The notes under the pieces: generated by a model | Databases searched by the model: none | Told to the model about the DNA's origin: nothing | The model's input: only the letters and a program-made list of their open reading frames with translations | Program-made: the position numbers and the translations under genes | NCBI RefSeq assembly: GCF_024496085.1 | Contig: NZ_CP101751.1 | Coordinates: forward strand, 1,116,001 to 1,180,000 | Length of the DNA stretch: 64,000 bases | Source of the DNA: Flavobacterium cerinum | Lineage (GTDB): Bacteria > Bacteroidota > Bacteroidia > Flavobacteriales > Flavobacteriaceae | Direction of reading: 5' to 3' | In this document: one piece after another, positions 33,469 through 41,991 of the stretch | How the letters are laid out: each line of letters begins with the position of its first letter | Position numbering within the stretch: the stretch's first letter is position 1

Positions 33469-34722
33469 TTATTCTATAGTGACAATCTGCATCGTCTCAC
33501 GGCTCATTTGTTTTACAAGTACCGTTTTGTCTTTTTCAACCATTTGTACGGCTTTGTCTGTAAAATGACGAATCGTATATAGCGAAACATTTTCGTTATA
33601 GGTTACTTTGAATTTTTTGGACAAGGTTGCTTTTAATTCATTAAAATGATTGAATTTGTCTTCAATGCAAACGGAAAAACTGATAGCTGTATTCTGAATC
33701 AAGCTTACCTTTACTTTGTATTGGTGAAATAATCCGAAAATTTCGCTGATGTTTTCTTCCATAATAAAGGAGAAATCAATCGATGACAGTGAAATCAATA
33801 ACTGGTTTTTCTTTACGATAAAACAAGAGGTTTGCGGTTCCAGATCGGCGCCTTTTGAAACACTGGTTCCCGGTAATAACGGATTGATAAACGATTTTAC
33901 AAATAACGGAATCTCTTTTTTTTGTAAAGGCTGTAAGGTTTTCGGGTGAATGACCGAAGCGCCGTAAAAAGCTAATTCGATTGCTTCGCGGTAAGAAATC
34001 TGATTTAACAGAACTGCATTTTCAAAATACCTCGGATCGGCATTTAAAACACCCGGTACATCTTTCCATATCGTTACGTTTTCGGCATTCAGACAATAGG
34101 CAAAAATCGCCGCCGTATAATCGGAACCTTCACGTCCCAATGTTGTGGTAAAATTGTTTTCGTCTGATCCTAAAAATCCTTGTGTAATATTAAGGACGTT
34201 CTTTTTTATGTTTTTGGAAATCGTTTTTTGTGTCAATTCCCAGTTAACTATAGCATCACGATAGGTGTTATCCGTTTTGATGAGGTTACGTACGTCGACC
34301 CATTGATTGCGGATTCCGGCATGATTAAAGTAATAACTAAGAATGGTAGTGGATACAATTTCCCCGTAACTTACAATCTGATCGTATACAAAATTGTAAT
34401 TCGGCGATTTATTGATGTCCAGAAAATGTTCCATATCCGAAAAATGGCGATTTACAGCAGTAAATACCTCATGTTTTTCATCTTCAAACAAATCCAGTAA
34501 AATCTGATTGTGGTATTTCTTGACTTCCTGAATGGAAGCCTTCAGCTCCGGAGATTTATCGAAGTAGTGCTTTATTACTACTTCTAAAGCGTTTGTGGTC
34601 TTTCCCATTGCCGAAACAACTAAAAGAACATCGTCAAAACCTACTTTTTGCAAAACGTCATATACGTTTTTAATACTACCGGCATCTTTTACAGAAGCAC
34701 CGCCAAATTTGAATACTCTCAT
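33469..34722 (-). CDS. lysC: Aspartate kinase, monofunctional
   Basis: Phosphorylates L-aspartate, the first step to lysine, threonine and methionine. 417 residues. N-terminal kinase domain with MRVFKFGGASVKDAGSIKNV (KFGG site), FTTTLGREGSDYTAAIFA (substrate-binding), and NVTIWKDVPGVLNADPR. The C-terminal portion (about 300-417) is a diverged ACT-like regulatory region (LLISLSSIDFSFIMEENISE). This is the shorter Bacteroidota form without a fused homoserine dehydrogenase. Ends at a strong terminator. No lysine riboswitch seen upstream. Confidence 0.93.
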   Translation of the reverse strand: MRVFKFGGASVKDAGSIKNVYDVLQKVGFDDVLLVVSAMGKTTNALEVVIKHYFDKSPELKASIQEVKKYHNQILLDLFEDEKHEVFTAVNRHFSDMEHFLDINKSPNYNFVYDQIVSYGEIVSTTILSYYFNHAGIRNQWVDVRNLIKTDNTYRDAIVNWELTQKTISKNIKKNVLNITQGFLGSDENNFTTTLGREGSDYTAAIFAYCLNAENVTIWKDVPGVLNADPRYFENAVLLNQISYREAIELAFYGASVIHPKTLQPLQKKEIPLFVKSFINPLLPGTSVSKGADLEPQTSCFIVKKNQLLISLSSIDFSFIMEENISEIFGLFHQYKVKVSLIQNTAISFSVCIEDKFNHFNELKATLSKKFKVTYNENVSLYTIRHFTDKAVQMVEKDKTVLVKQMSRETMQIVTIE

Positions 34723-34765
34723 TGTTTAAAAATTAGACATAAATAATATGGTGACTACAGCAACT

Positions 34766-35248
34766 TTAACGGTGCTGTAAGCTATTTGTGAAATTAGTAA
34801 TTCCGGCTTCGTCCATTTGTACGATATACCAGTCTTTTAAAACCCGGGCTCCGGATTTTTCGTAAAAATCAATCGCATTCTGGTTCCAGTCCAATACGGC
34901 CCATTCGATACGGCGAACATTGTCTTTTTGTCCCTGACGAATTACTTCAGAATACAAAGCATGTCCCAAACCGGTACCGCGCATTTTTTCACTTACAATT
35001 AAATCTTCCAGATGGATGGTTTTTCCTTTCCAGGTGGAATAACGATAGTAAAAAAGAGCCATGCCAACGATTTCGTGGTCCACTTCTGCGATAAAAGTTT
35101 TAAAAAGCGGTTCGGTTCCGAAACCGTCCCGAATCAACTCGTCTGCGGTTACAACTACAGCATCAGGTTCCTTCTCAAACACGGCCAGTTCACGGATCAG
35201 TTCCAGTACGGCCGGCATATCTTCTTTTTGTCCTTCTCGGATATTCAT
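34766..35248 (-). CDS. GNAT acetyltransferase, spermidine/thialysine acetyltransferase-like
   Basis: 160 residues from ATG 35248 (MNIREGQKEDMPAVLELIRE). GNAT fold: motif D/A region VGMALFYYRYSTWKGKTIHL, the acetyl-CoA pyrophosphate loop SEKMRGTGLGHALY (R/Q-x-x-G-x-G/A form), and WAVLDWNQNAIDFYEKSGAR. This pattern, with YSTWKG...LEDL, matches the SSAT-like diamine/thialysine N-acetyltransferases. It lies upstream of lysC on the same strand (44 nt gap), and is divergent from fbp. Confidence 0.85.
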   Translation of the reverse strand: MNIREGQKEDMPAVLELIRELAVFEKEPDAVVVTADELIRDGFGTEPLFKTFIAEVDHEIVGMALFYYRYSTWKGKTIHLEDLIVSEKMRGTGLGHALYSEVIRQGQKDNVRRIEWAVLDWNQNAIDFYEKSGARVLKDWYIVQMDEAGITNFTNSLQHR

Positions 35249-35353
35249 TTTTTGAAAATTAAGCGTTTTGTTATTACGGGAATAATATATATTCGCATTG
35301 CACAAAAATAGCGATATTTGTACTCGAAAACACAACAACAACTCTAATTAATA

Positions 35354-36364
35354 ATGAAAGATCGCAATAAAACGTTAGGTGAGTTTATCATTGAAAAACA
35401 AGAAGAATTCAAGTACTCATCAGGGGAATTGTCCCGTATTATTAACTCCATCCGACTGGCAGCTAAAGTAGTAAGCCACAAGGTAAATAAAGCCGGACTG
35501 GTAGATATTGTCGGTGCTGCCGGCGAACAGAATATACAGGGAGAAGATCAGCAAAAACTGGATGTTTATGCGAATGAAGTGTTTATTCAGACGCTAATCA
35601 ATAGGGAAATTGTTTGCGGAATTGCTTCGGAAGAAAATGATGATTTTATTACGGTTCAGGGTAAAGATGCCAGCCATAATAATAAATATGTAGTCCTGAT
35701 GGATCCGTTGGACGGGTCTTCTAATATAGATGTTAACGTATCGGTTGGAACTATTTTTTCCGTTTACCGAAGAATTACACCTATGGGAACGCCGGTAACA
35801 TTGGAAGATTTTCTTCAACCGGGTATTAATCAGGTTGCAGCCGGTTATGTGATTTACGGAACGTCAACAATGTTGGTTTATACTACCGGTCATGGCGTAA
35901 ACGGATTTACATTAAATCCGGCAATCGGAACATTCTACTTGTCGCACCCGAATATGAAATATGCACCGGACGGAAAAATCTATTCGATTAACGAAGGAAA
36001 CTATATTCATTTTCCGCAAGGTGTAAAAGATTATATCAAGTATTGTCAGCAGGAAGAAGGCGATCGTCCGTATACCTCCCGTTATATTGGAAGTTTGGTG
36101 TCTGATTTTCACCGAAACATGATCAAAGGCGGAGTGTATATTTATCCGACAAGCTCTAAAGCACCGAAAGGGAAACTGCGATTGCTATACGAATGTAATC
36201 CGATGGCTTTTATTGCAGAACAAGCCGGTGGAAAAGCTTCAGATGGTTTTGGTCCGATTATGGAAATTAAGCCGACGGAATTACATCAGCGCGTACCGTT
36301 TTTCTGCGGAAGCTATAATATGGTGGAAAAAGCAGAAGAGTTTATGAGAAAAGCCGATCAATAA
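35354..36364 (+). CDS. fbp: Fructose-1,6-bisphosphatase class 1
   Basis: Hydrolyses fructose 1,6-bisphosphate to fructose 6-phosphate in gluconeogenesis. 336 residues, the standard length. The metal-site signature [18 protein letters not shown] is near residue 116, the AMP-site-like N-terminus ([20 protein letters not shown]) is present, and the substrate-loop [20 protein letters not shown] and [17 protein letters not shown] are visible. No clear -7 box with -33 is found upstream. The gene is followed by the dispersed repeat at 36392 and the IS1182-like element. Confidence 0.97.
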   Translation: MKDRNKTLGEFIIEKQEEFKYSSGELSRIINSIRLAAKVVSHKVNKAGLVDIVGAAGEQNIQGEDQQKLDVYANEVFIQTLINREIVCGIASEENDDFITVQGKDASHNNKYVVLMDPLDGSSNIDVNVSVGTIFSVYRRITPMGTPVTLEDFLQPGINQVAAGYVIYGTSTMLVYTTGHGVNGFTLNPAIGTFYLSHPNMKYAPDGKIYSINEGNYIHFPQGVKDYIKYCQQEEGDRPYTSRYIGSLVSDFHRNMIKGGVYIYPTSSKAPKGKLRLLYECNPMAFIAEQAGGKASDGFGPIMEIKPTELHQRVPFFCGSYNMVEKAEEFMRKADQ

Positions 36365-36379
36365 GGTAGATCGATACAT

Positions 36380-36406
36380 CAGACAGGTTTCTAAAACCTG
36401 ACAGGT
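36380..36406 (+). repeat. Degenerate copy of the acctgtcaggt palindrome
   Basis: caggttt (36384-36390) ... taaaacctgacaggt (36392-36406) shares its core with the palindrome at 25643. It lies between fbp and the IS1182-like element. Confidence 0.55.
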
Positions 36407-36415
36407 ATAAAAAAA

Positions 36416-36431
36416 GGGGCTGTCTCAAAAG
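36416..36431 (+). repeat. IS1182-like left inverted repeat
   Basis: 16 nt, perfectly matched by the right repeat at 37969-37984. Confidence 0.85.
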
Positions 36432-36549
36432 GACATCCCCTTTTTTATTGCCGACAATCTTCTGATTTATTTTTTCTGATTTAGCTATTTTGATGTCTCT
36501 TTTAGCCAGTAAAAGCATCTACTTTTCAAAAAAGAGAAAATTATCCCTT

Positions 36550-37890
36550 TTATGATGTCCTAACAGGGCATTTTTTGAGGTTATGAGCCATAGCAAGTAA
36601 TGCCGTTTCCACTTCGGCCTTGGCTTTGCTACGCAGATTATACCTGCGGAAGCCTTTGTTGTTTTTTATCTGGGCAAACACGGTTTCTACATCATGACAG
36701 CGTTGCTTTCTGAGTTCCTTTCCCCTGTCGGTTACGAGCAGGTTATAAGCTTTTGTTCTTAACTGGGCTACTTCGGGATTAGATAAAGAGATACTTGGTA
36801 TTCCTGTTCTGGTGTCTTTGTCAAAATGATTATATTTTACATATGCTTCAACACCTTCATTATCAAGTAATGTGTAGTTTTCCTGCGAACCATAACCTGC
36901 ATCAGCCACAAGTTCTTCAGGTAGTCTATTGTAGTGTTCTTTAAAAATTTTTATATGTTCGGGTAGCGTCCTTGTATCATTGGGATTAGGGTGTAAAGAG
37001 TAATTTACAATGAACTGGTTGTGTGTGCTTATCTGTAAGTTATATCCCGGTTTTAACTGTCCGTTCTTCATGTGGTCTTCTTTCATCCGCATAAAAGTAG
37101 CATCAGTATCGGTCTTACAAAAGCTGTTTCGCTTACCCATTATATCTTCTTGCTTAGCATACTTCTGAAGGTTTGCAGGCCAGTTCTTACGGGCATAGTT
37201 AAGCTTCTGCCGTACTTTAGGGCATATCTTTTTGCCTTTAAGGGCGGTGTCAATCTTCTTAATAGTCTTTTCAACAGCTTCCTTGTCAATAGCCTTAAAC
37301 TCAACTTCTGTCTTGTCTTTAGATTCAGTAGCGGCAACTTGCTGCGTATACTCCCATAAGTCCTGAAGCTGCTCTTCTATGCGCCTTTTATTCCTTTCGA
37401 TGGATCTGCCCCATACAAAAGTGTACCGGTTGGCATTGGCTTCTATTTTTGTACCATCGGTAAAAACAGTTTTAAGGCTCACATGTCCCTGGGATTCTAA
37501 AAGCAATACAACCTGGGTAAAGATGCTGCGTACCTCATCTTTAAGGCGTTCACTCCTAAAGCGGTTTATAGTATTATGGTCAGGACGGCTCATACCGCTT
37601 AACCACATAAAATGGATATTCTGCTTCAAGGCTTCCTCAAGCCTGCGGCTGGAAAAAATATTGCACAAATAACCATAAACCAACACTTTAAGAAGCATGC
37701 GGGGATGGTAACTGGAAGTGCCGCCTGGTTTGTAATTCTTAATAAGGCACTCCAAATCAAGACCGTCAATCACATCGGAAACGGTTCTTACTGGATGGTT
37801 GAGTTCTATCAGCTCCTCTAAACTCGGAGGAAGTAGAAAATTTTGCTTGGGATTGTAATCTTTAAAGACTACTTTTGATTTATTATACAC
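36550..37890 (-). CDS. IS1182-family transposase
   Basis: About 446 residues. N-terminal DUF772-type transposase domain (PPSLEELIELNHPVRTVSDV, HPRMLLKVLVYGYLCNIFSS, MSRPDHNTINRFR) and C-terminal DDE region with Asp in VFTDGTKIEANANRYTFVWG, Asp in EELVADAGYGSQENY, and Glu in CHDVETVFAQIKNNKGFRRY. No internal stop, so it may be active. I prefer the GTG at 37890 (MYNKSKVVFKDYNPKQNFLL); a TTG at 37905 lies inside the hairpin gcaagtt/aacttgc (37894-37911), which may limit translation of read-through mRNA. Confidence 0.93.
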   Translation of the reverse strand: MYNKSKVVFKDYNPKQNFLLPPSLEELIELNHPVRTVSDVIDGLDLECLIKNYKPGGTSSYHPRMLLKVLVYGYLCNIFSSRRLEEALKQNIHFMWLSGMSRPDHNTINRFRSERLKDEVRSIFTQVVLLLESQGHVSLKTVFTDGTKIEANANRYTFVWGRSIERNKRRIEEQLQDLWEYTQQVAATESKDKTEVEFKAIDKEAVEKTIKKIDTALKGKKICPKVRQKLNYARKNWPANLQKYAKQEDIMGKRNSFCKTDTDATFMRMKEDHMKNGQLKPGYNLQISTHNQFIVNYSLHPNPNDTRTLPEHIKIFKEHYNRLPEELVADAGYGSQENYTLLDNEGVEAYVKYNHFDKDTRTGIPSISLSNPEVAQLRTKAYNLLVTDRGKELRKQRCHDVETVFAQIKNNKGFRRYNLRSKAKAEVETALLAMAHNLKKCPVRTS

Positions 37891-37893
37891 ACC

Positions 37894-37937
37894 GCAAGTT
37901 AACAAACTTGCAAAATATAGGGAGCTCTCGGGCTCCC
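37894..37937 (-). promoter_or_regulatory. Two hairpins ahead of the transposase start
   Basis: gcaagtt/aacttgc (37894-37911) and gggagc/gctccc (37920-37937) lie immediately upstream of the GTG start. They could fold in mRNA entering from outside and hide the start region. Inferred only. Confidence 0.4.
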
Positions 37938-37968
37938 TTATTTGTATAAAAAAATTGAGGCTGCCTCA

Positions 37969-37984
37969 CTTTTGAGACAGCCCC
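37969..37984 (-). repeat. IS1182-like right inverted repeat
   Basis: 16 nt, reverse complement of 36416-36431. Confidence 0.85.
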
Positions 37985-38007
37985 CTTTTTATTACGGTAT
38001 AACCGAA

Positions 38008-38439
38008 TTATTTGTTCATGTTTTGCATTTCGTATACAAAAGTGTCTAAATCTACATTTAAAACCAATAACGAAAAGGCTTTGTCAACAATATAAGAAGC
38101 ATTGCTCGGTGTGAAACCTAATGCTAATACAAAACGCATCAGAATTTCTTTTTGTTTCGGGCCTAATACGTGATCAGCATATACCATACGGGATAAATCA
38201 TATAAACGCTCTATACGTTGCGTATGTAAATACGGAGGATTGATCGGGTATTTTAACGGATTCTCCAAAATCTCTTCGTACTCTTCTTTTGAAATCTCCA
38301 ACTGAATAGCCAGTTTGTCTAAGAAGTTTTTTTCTTCCTGAGTCAGGTCACCGTCTGCAAGAGCAACTCTTACAATAGCTGAGAAATGACCTTTATTACG
38401 AGCTTTGAATTCGCTATCAAATAATTCTGAAAATGACAT
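38008..38439 (-). CDS. TerB-like (tellurite-resistance TerB family) protein
   Basis: 143 residues, soluble, all-helical prediction. FSAIVRVALADGDLTQEEKNF contains the acidic-helix motif (ALADG-x-TxEE) that marks TerB/DjlA-N-like domains, and a second acidic half YDLSRMVYADHVLGPKQKEI repeats the pattern. Role unknown; TerB proteins bind divalent cations and associate with membrane stress systems. On the minus strand TATATTTG (38479-38472) lies 33 nt before the start codon as a -7 box. Its 3' end adjoins the IS1182-like element. Confidence 0.82.
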   Translation of the reverse strand: MSFSELFDSEFKARNKGHFSAIVRVALADGDLTQEEKNFLDKLAIQLEISKEEYEEILENPLKYPINPPYLHTQRIERLYDLSRMVYADHVLGPKQKEILMRFVLALGFTPSNASYIVDKAFSLLVLNVDLDTFVYEMQNMNK

Positions 38440-38588
38440 ATTTTTTTACAATTAATAGTGTTGTGAAGGTACAAATATACTTTATTTCCCATCCTGTTAA
38501 AACAAAATGACAGCTTTTGTTGCCGGAGATCATAAATATCAAAAATAATTGTAAGTTTGGATTCCCAAGTCAAATTAAAAGAAATATT

Positions 38589-39182
38589 ATGTCAGAATTT
38601 TGGATATACTTTAATATCGGTCTGCGACATGTGCTCGATATCAATGCCTATGATCATGTACTTTTCCTAATCGCCCTTGTGGTTCCTTATGCTTTTAAGG
38701 ATTGGAAAAGAGTATTGCTGCTTGTAACATTGTTTACTGGAGGTCATACCTTATCGTTACTGCTTTCAGTTTACGGAATTGTATATATCAAAGCAAACCT
38801 GGTCGAATTCCTGATTCCGATCACGATTCTGGTAACCGCCTTATTTCATTTGTTTACAGCCGGTAAATCATCCAAAAACGAAAGTGTCAGCTTTGTGGCT
38901 TTTGTAACGTTATTTTTTGGGATTATCCACGGATTGGGCTTTTCAAACTACTTTAAAACGATACTACCGGGTGGTGCATCCGAAAAATTACTACCCTTAC
39001 TGGAATTTGCGTTAGGTATCGAAGCGGCACAAATAATCGTTGTGCTGATCGTATTGATACTGTCGTATATTATTCAGACTTTTTTCCGTTTTTCCAAACG
39101 CGATTGGACATTAGTGATGTCAGCTTTTGTAATCGGAGTCGTATTACCGATGATCATCGGTAGCGAAATTTGGAACCGGTAA
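38589..39182 (+). CDS. HupE/UreJ-family membrane protein
   Basis: 197 residues with about six or seven transmembrane helices. The N-terminal GLRHVLDINAYDHVLFLIAL and FTGGHTLSLLLSVYG contain the conserved His/Asp pair (HVL..DH..FL) and the GGHT motif of HupE/UreJ metal (nickel/cobalt) permease-like proteins. FFGIIHGLGFSNYF is the second conserved His site. No hydrogenase or urease genes lie nearby, so the substrate is uncertain. I chose ATG 38589. TAAGTTTG (38552-38559) is a -7 box 30 nt upstream. Confidence 0.88.
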   Translation: MSEFWIYFNIGLRHVLDINAYDHVLFLIALVVPYAFKDWKRVLLLVTLFTGGHTLSLLLSVYGIVYIKANLVEFLIPITILVTALFHLFTAGKSSKNESVSFVAFVTLFFGIIHGLGFSNYFKTILPGGASEKLLPLLEFALGIEAAQIIVVLIVLILSYIIQTFFRFSKRDWTLVMSAFVIGVVLPMIIGSEIWNR

Positions 39183-39226
39183 AAAAAATGCTTACCTTTT
39201 CAGTATCAGTAGCGAAACGTTTGCGT

Positions 39227-39234
39227 ATTTTTGT
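39227..39234 (+). promoter_or_regulatory. -7-like box upstream of dCMP deaminase operon
   Basis: TATTTTTG fits TAnnTTTG, but it lies 116 nt from the start codon and ahead of the repeat element. Weak. Confidence 0.35.
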
Positions 39235-39235
39235 A

Positions 39236-39305
39236 TTCCCTATTCCTGCTGTCCGCTATATCTTGTTGAAAAAACAAGGATGTCGCTGCCATCAGGGCTA
39301 AAGGG
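39236..39305. repeat. Hairpin-bearing dispersed-repeat-like element
   Basis: The sequence with ctgctgtccgctatatcttgt ... acaaggatgtcgctgccatcagggcta has a central inverted repeat (atatcttgtt / aacaaggat). Its order (CTGTCCGCT..., hairpin, ...CAGGGCTAAAGG) resembles a dispersed repeat I associate with Flavobacterium genomes. Noncoding, just upstream of the dCMP deaminase gene. Identity as a repeat is from memory. Confidence 0.5.
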
Positions 39306-39349
39306 CTGGCCATTGCTTTTTCGGAATGGTCTGATAAACGATACAATTG

Positions 39350-39778
39350 ATGAAAGAACAAAAACGGAATAAATACGATAAAGCCTATCTGAGAATAGCA
39401 AAAGAATGGAGTCAGTTGTCGTATTGCAAAAGAAAACAGGTCGGAGCAATTATTGTAAAAGACCGAATGATCATTTCTGATGGTTACAACGGAACACCAT
39501 CGGGATTTGAAAATTGCTGCGAAGACGAAGAGGGTTATACAAAATGGTATGTATTGCATGCCGAGGCTAATGCAATTTTAAAAGTAGCGCGGTCAACACA
39601 ATCCTGTGAAGGCGCTACATTATATATAACCTTGTCGCCTTGTAAAGATTGCAGTAAATTAATTCACCAGTCGGGTATAAAAAGAGTGGTGTATTGCGAA
39701 GGCTATAAAGACGAAGCCGGACTGGATTTTCTTAGAAAGGCGGGAGTGGAAGTAGAGTATATTGCTGATTTGGAATAA
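39350..39778 (+). CDS. dCMP/cytidine deaminase family protein (dCMP deaminase)
   Basis: Deaminates dCMP to dUMP, the precursor of dTMP. 142 residues from ATG 39350 (one TTG directly upstream in frame is not needed). The zinc site is HAEANAIL plus PCKDCSKLI; the proton-shuttling Glu is in HAE. The nucleotide-binding segment KRKQVGAIIVKDRMIISDGY and NGTPSGF-NCCEDE match dCMP deaminase rather than tRNA or riboflavin deaminases. Only one base separates its stop from the ATG of the S41 protease, so the two form an operon. It feeds the same pathway as nrdAB and dgt downstream. Confidence 0.92.
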   Translation: MKEQKRNKYDKAYLRIAKEWSQLSYCKRKQVGAIIVKDRMIISDGYNGTPSGFENCCEDEEGYTKWYVLHAEANAILKVARSTQSCEGATLYITLSPCKDCSKLIHQSGIKRVVYCEGYKDEAGLDFLRKAGVEVEYIADLE

Positions 39779-39779
39779 T

Positions 39780-41357
39780 ATGAGAATTAAAAAAATATAC
39801 TTGCCGGTAATTATCACGACGGCGCTTGCCGTGGGTGTGCTTATTGGAGGTTACCTTAACTTTTCTGCGCCAACGGCAACGTTTTCATCGAATGCCAGTA
39901 AAAACAAACTGAATAAACTGCTGGATTTTATCAATAATGAATATGTCGATGAGGTGAATACGGATTCGATTGTTGATATTACGGTTAACGGTATTCTGGA
40001 AAAACTGGATCCGCACTCGGTTTATATTGCTAAAAATGAATTGGAGTCGGTAGCGCAAAGTATGAAAGGTGACTTTGTCGGCATCGGAGTTAATTTTTAT
40101 ACCTATAAAGATTCGGTTGCGGTTATTAAACCTATTGCCGGAGGTCCTTCTGAAAAAGCGGGTATCAAAGCCGGTGATCGTATTCTGTTTGCCGGAAATA
40201 CTAAATTATTCGGTAAAAAAATATCCAATGATACACTTTTCTCTAAACTGAAAGGAGAAAGAGGTTCGAAGGTGGAATTGACCGTATTCCGAAAAACGGA
40301 AAACAAGAAGTTTAAAGTTAATGTAACCCGCGATTTGATACCGATTAAAAGTGTAGATGTAGCGCTGATGCTTAATGCTAAAACCGGCTATATTAAAATC
40401 AATCGATTTGCTGAAACTACCTTTAAAGAATTCCATCAAGGCTTATCGAAACTAAAAGCAGCCGGAATGCAGGAATTGGTTGTCGATGTTCGTAATAACG
40501 GTGGAGGTTATATGGAACGGGCGGTTGAAATTGCCGACGAATTTCTAAAGGATAAAGAACAAATCGTTAAAATTAAAAACCGTAAAGGAGTAGAAGATGT
40601 TAGTTATGCTACTTCAAAAGGAAGCTTTGAAAACGGGAAACTGTATATTCTGATTGATGAAAACAGTGCTTCGGCCAGTGAAATTCTGGCGGGTGCGATT
40701 CAGGATAATGACCGCGGACTTATTGTGGGCAGACGATCATTCGGAAAAGGATTGGTGCAACGGGAAATGCCTTTAGGCGACGGATCTGCGGTGCGTCTGA
40801 CTGTGGCGCGTTATTATACGCCATCCGGGCGTTCGATTCAAAAACCGTATAACAAAGGATTGGAAGAGTATTACGGTGAGTTTGAAAAGCGTTTTGAAAA
40901 CGGTGAATTATATGCTTTTGATAGTATTAAAGTTGCGGATAGCTTAAAGTTTAAAACGAAGAAAGGCAAGATTGTTTATGGCGGCGGTGGAATTATTCCG
41001 GATATTTTTGTTCCGATGGAAGGAAAACACGGAGATGAAGCGCTAAATATGATTATGCAATCCGGAATTGTAAGCTATTTTGTTTTCGAAGAATTGGATA
41101 ACGAAAGACAGCAATTTCAGAAATTAACGATTCCGCAAGTGGAAAATAAAGTCAGAAGTACTGATTTTTATTATGATGGTTTCCGTCGACACTTGTCAAA
41201 AAGCGGACTGATTTTTAATCTGGAAAAGCATAAAGATAAAGTGAAACAATATCTGGCGGCTGAATTTGTACGGCAGTTGTTTGACGAACAACATTATTAT
41301 CAGCTTATTTTAAAAGAAGATCCGATGATCAAATCGTTAATGGAAGCAAAAAAATAA
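39780..41357 (+). CDS. S41-family C-terminal processing peptidase (CtpA/Prc-like)
   Basis: Periplasmic serine protease of 525 residues, membrane-anchored or secreted by an N-terminal hydrophobic segment (YLPVIITTALAVGVLIGGYL). The PDZ domain is at about 85-165 (AGGPSEKAGIKAGDRILFAG). The S41 catalytic core holds the nucleophile Ser in ENSASASEILAGAI and the Lys of the Ser-Lys dyad in GRRSFGKGLVQREMPL. GYIKINRFAETTFKEF and the GGGYMERAVEIADEF loop are conserved. Start ATG 39780 is 1 nt after the dCMP deaminase stop. Ends at a terminator that overlaps the stop codon. Confidence 0.95.
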   Translation: MRIKKIYLPVIITTALAVGVLIGGYLNFSAPTATFSSNASKNKLNKLLDFINNEYVDEVNTDSIVDITVNGILEKLDPHSVYIAKNELESVAQSMKGDFVGIGVNFYTYKDSVAVIKPIAGGPSEKAGIKAGDRILFAGNTKLFGKKISNDTLFSKLKGERGSKVELTVFRKTENKKFKVNVTRDLIPIKSVDVALMLNAKTGYIKINRFAETTFKEFHQGLSKLKAAGMQELVVDVRNNGGGYMERAVEIADEFLKDKEQIVKIKNRKGVEDVSYATSKGSFENGKLYILIDENSASASEILAGAIQDNDRGLIVGRRSFGKGLVQREMPLGDGSAVRLTVARYYTPSGRSIQKPYNKGLEEYYGEFEKRFENGELYAFDSIKVADSLKFKTKKGKIVYGGGGIIPDIFVPMEGKHGDEALNMIMQSGIVSYFVFEELDNERQQFQKLTIPQVENKVRSTDFYYDGFRRHLSKSGLIFNLEKHKDKVKQYLAAEFVRQLFDEQHYYQLILKEDPMIKSLMEAKK

Positions 41358-41382
41358 GAGAGCATGAAGCTCTCTTTTTTAT
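41356..41382. terminator. Terminator after S41 peptidase, overlapping its stop codon
   Basis: Stem aagagagc / gctctctt with 5-nt loop and T-run. It also reaches the 3' end of the convergent flavoprotein gene. Confidence 0.75.
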
Positions 41383-41987
41383 TTTCGTATACTGTCGTGT
41401 GAATGAGTTTCAATACCGTTGTTCCATAAGGTCAGAATATCGGTTGCAACCGATGCGCCGCTTCCGGAAGCTATAGCAAGTTGACTTCTCCATCCGGCAA
41501 GTGTTCCCGCTACATAAATTCCGTTTGTTACCAGGTGGTCGTTATTTCGAAGTTGGATGCGGTTCTTTTCCGGTAATGATTTTCGGTGTGGCTCGATATA
41601 TTGCTCAAGTCCTTCAATCGAAAAAAGATTAGATGATCCGATAGCGACTACAATATTCTGTGTTTTGTAGGAAGACTTGTTTGTGGTCACGGTAAAGTTG
41701 CCTTGTTCGCCTTCAACTTTAATTACTTTTTCATCCGGAATTTGTATAATATGAGGGTAAGTTTGGGCAAGGTGAGCTGTACTTTCTGATAAAATTTCAG
41801 AACCCAGTTTGCCTGCCGGTATACCGTAAGCATTATTAAAAAGAGCATCTTGTAACGATGAAGCTTTCTGATGCGTAATGATTCCTATTTTTTTATCGGC
41901 TACAAAACTTTTTTTCTGGGCAGAACCTAATATAAGGGCACACGAAAGCCCGGCTACTCCGCCACCAATAATTAACACATCAAACAT
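41379..41987 (-). CDS. Compact NAD(P)/FAD-dependent oxidoreductase
   Basis: 202 residues. An N-terminal FAD-binding Rossmann motif DVLIIGGGVAGLSCALILG and a C-terminal FAD segment TNGIYVAGTLAGWRSQLA with GSGASVATDIL are like those of thioredoxin reductase. It is about 100 residues shorter than thioredoxin reductase; the NADPH-binding middle domain and the CxxC redox pair are absent, so it cannot be a normal thioredoxin reductase. Partner and electron source unknown. It lies 4 nt after the 66-residue membrane protein gene; the two probably share a transcript. Confidence 0.82.
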   Translation of the reverse strand: MFDVLIIGGGVAGLSCALILGSAQKKSFVADKKIGIITHQKASSLQDALFNNAYGIPAGKLGSEILSESTAHLAQTYPHIIQIPDEKVIKVEGEQGNFTVTTNKSSYKTQNIVVAIGSSNLFSIEGLEQYIEPHRKSLPEKNRIQLRNNDHLVTNGIYVAGTLAGWRSQLAIASGSGASVATDILTLWNNGIETHSHDSIRK

Positions 41988-41991
41988 GGTC

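Larger units (their letters stand above)
36416..37984 (-). mobile_element. IS1182-like insertion sequence
   Basis: About 1.57 kb bounded by perfect 16-bp inverted repeats (36416-36431, ggggctgtctcaaaag, and 37969-37984). It encodes one full-length transposase. Each end can fold locally into a hairpin: ggggctgtc/gacatcccc at 36416-36440, and ggctgcctca/tgagacagcc at about 37959-37981. Flanks are A-run on the left and T-run on the right, so each end resembles an intrinsic terminator. No clear target duplication is seen. Confidence 0.88.

Noticed and set aside
34723..34765. Lysine riboswitch or leader peptide upstream of lysC
   Set aside because: The gap to the next gene on the same strand is only 43 nt with no fitting structure.
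37072..37821. Several plus-strand ORFs of 69-97 codons
   Set aside because: They are antisense to the intact IS1182 transposase gene and show no independent features.
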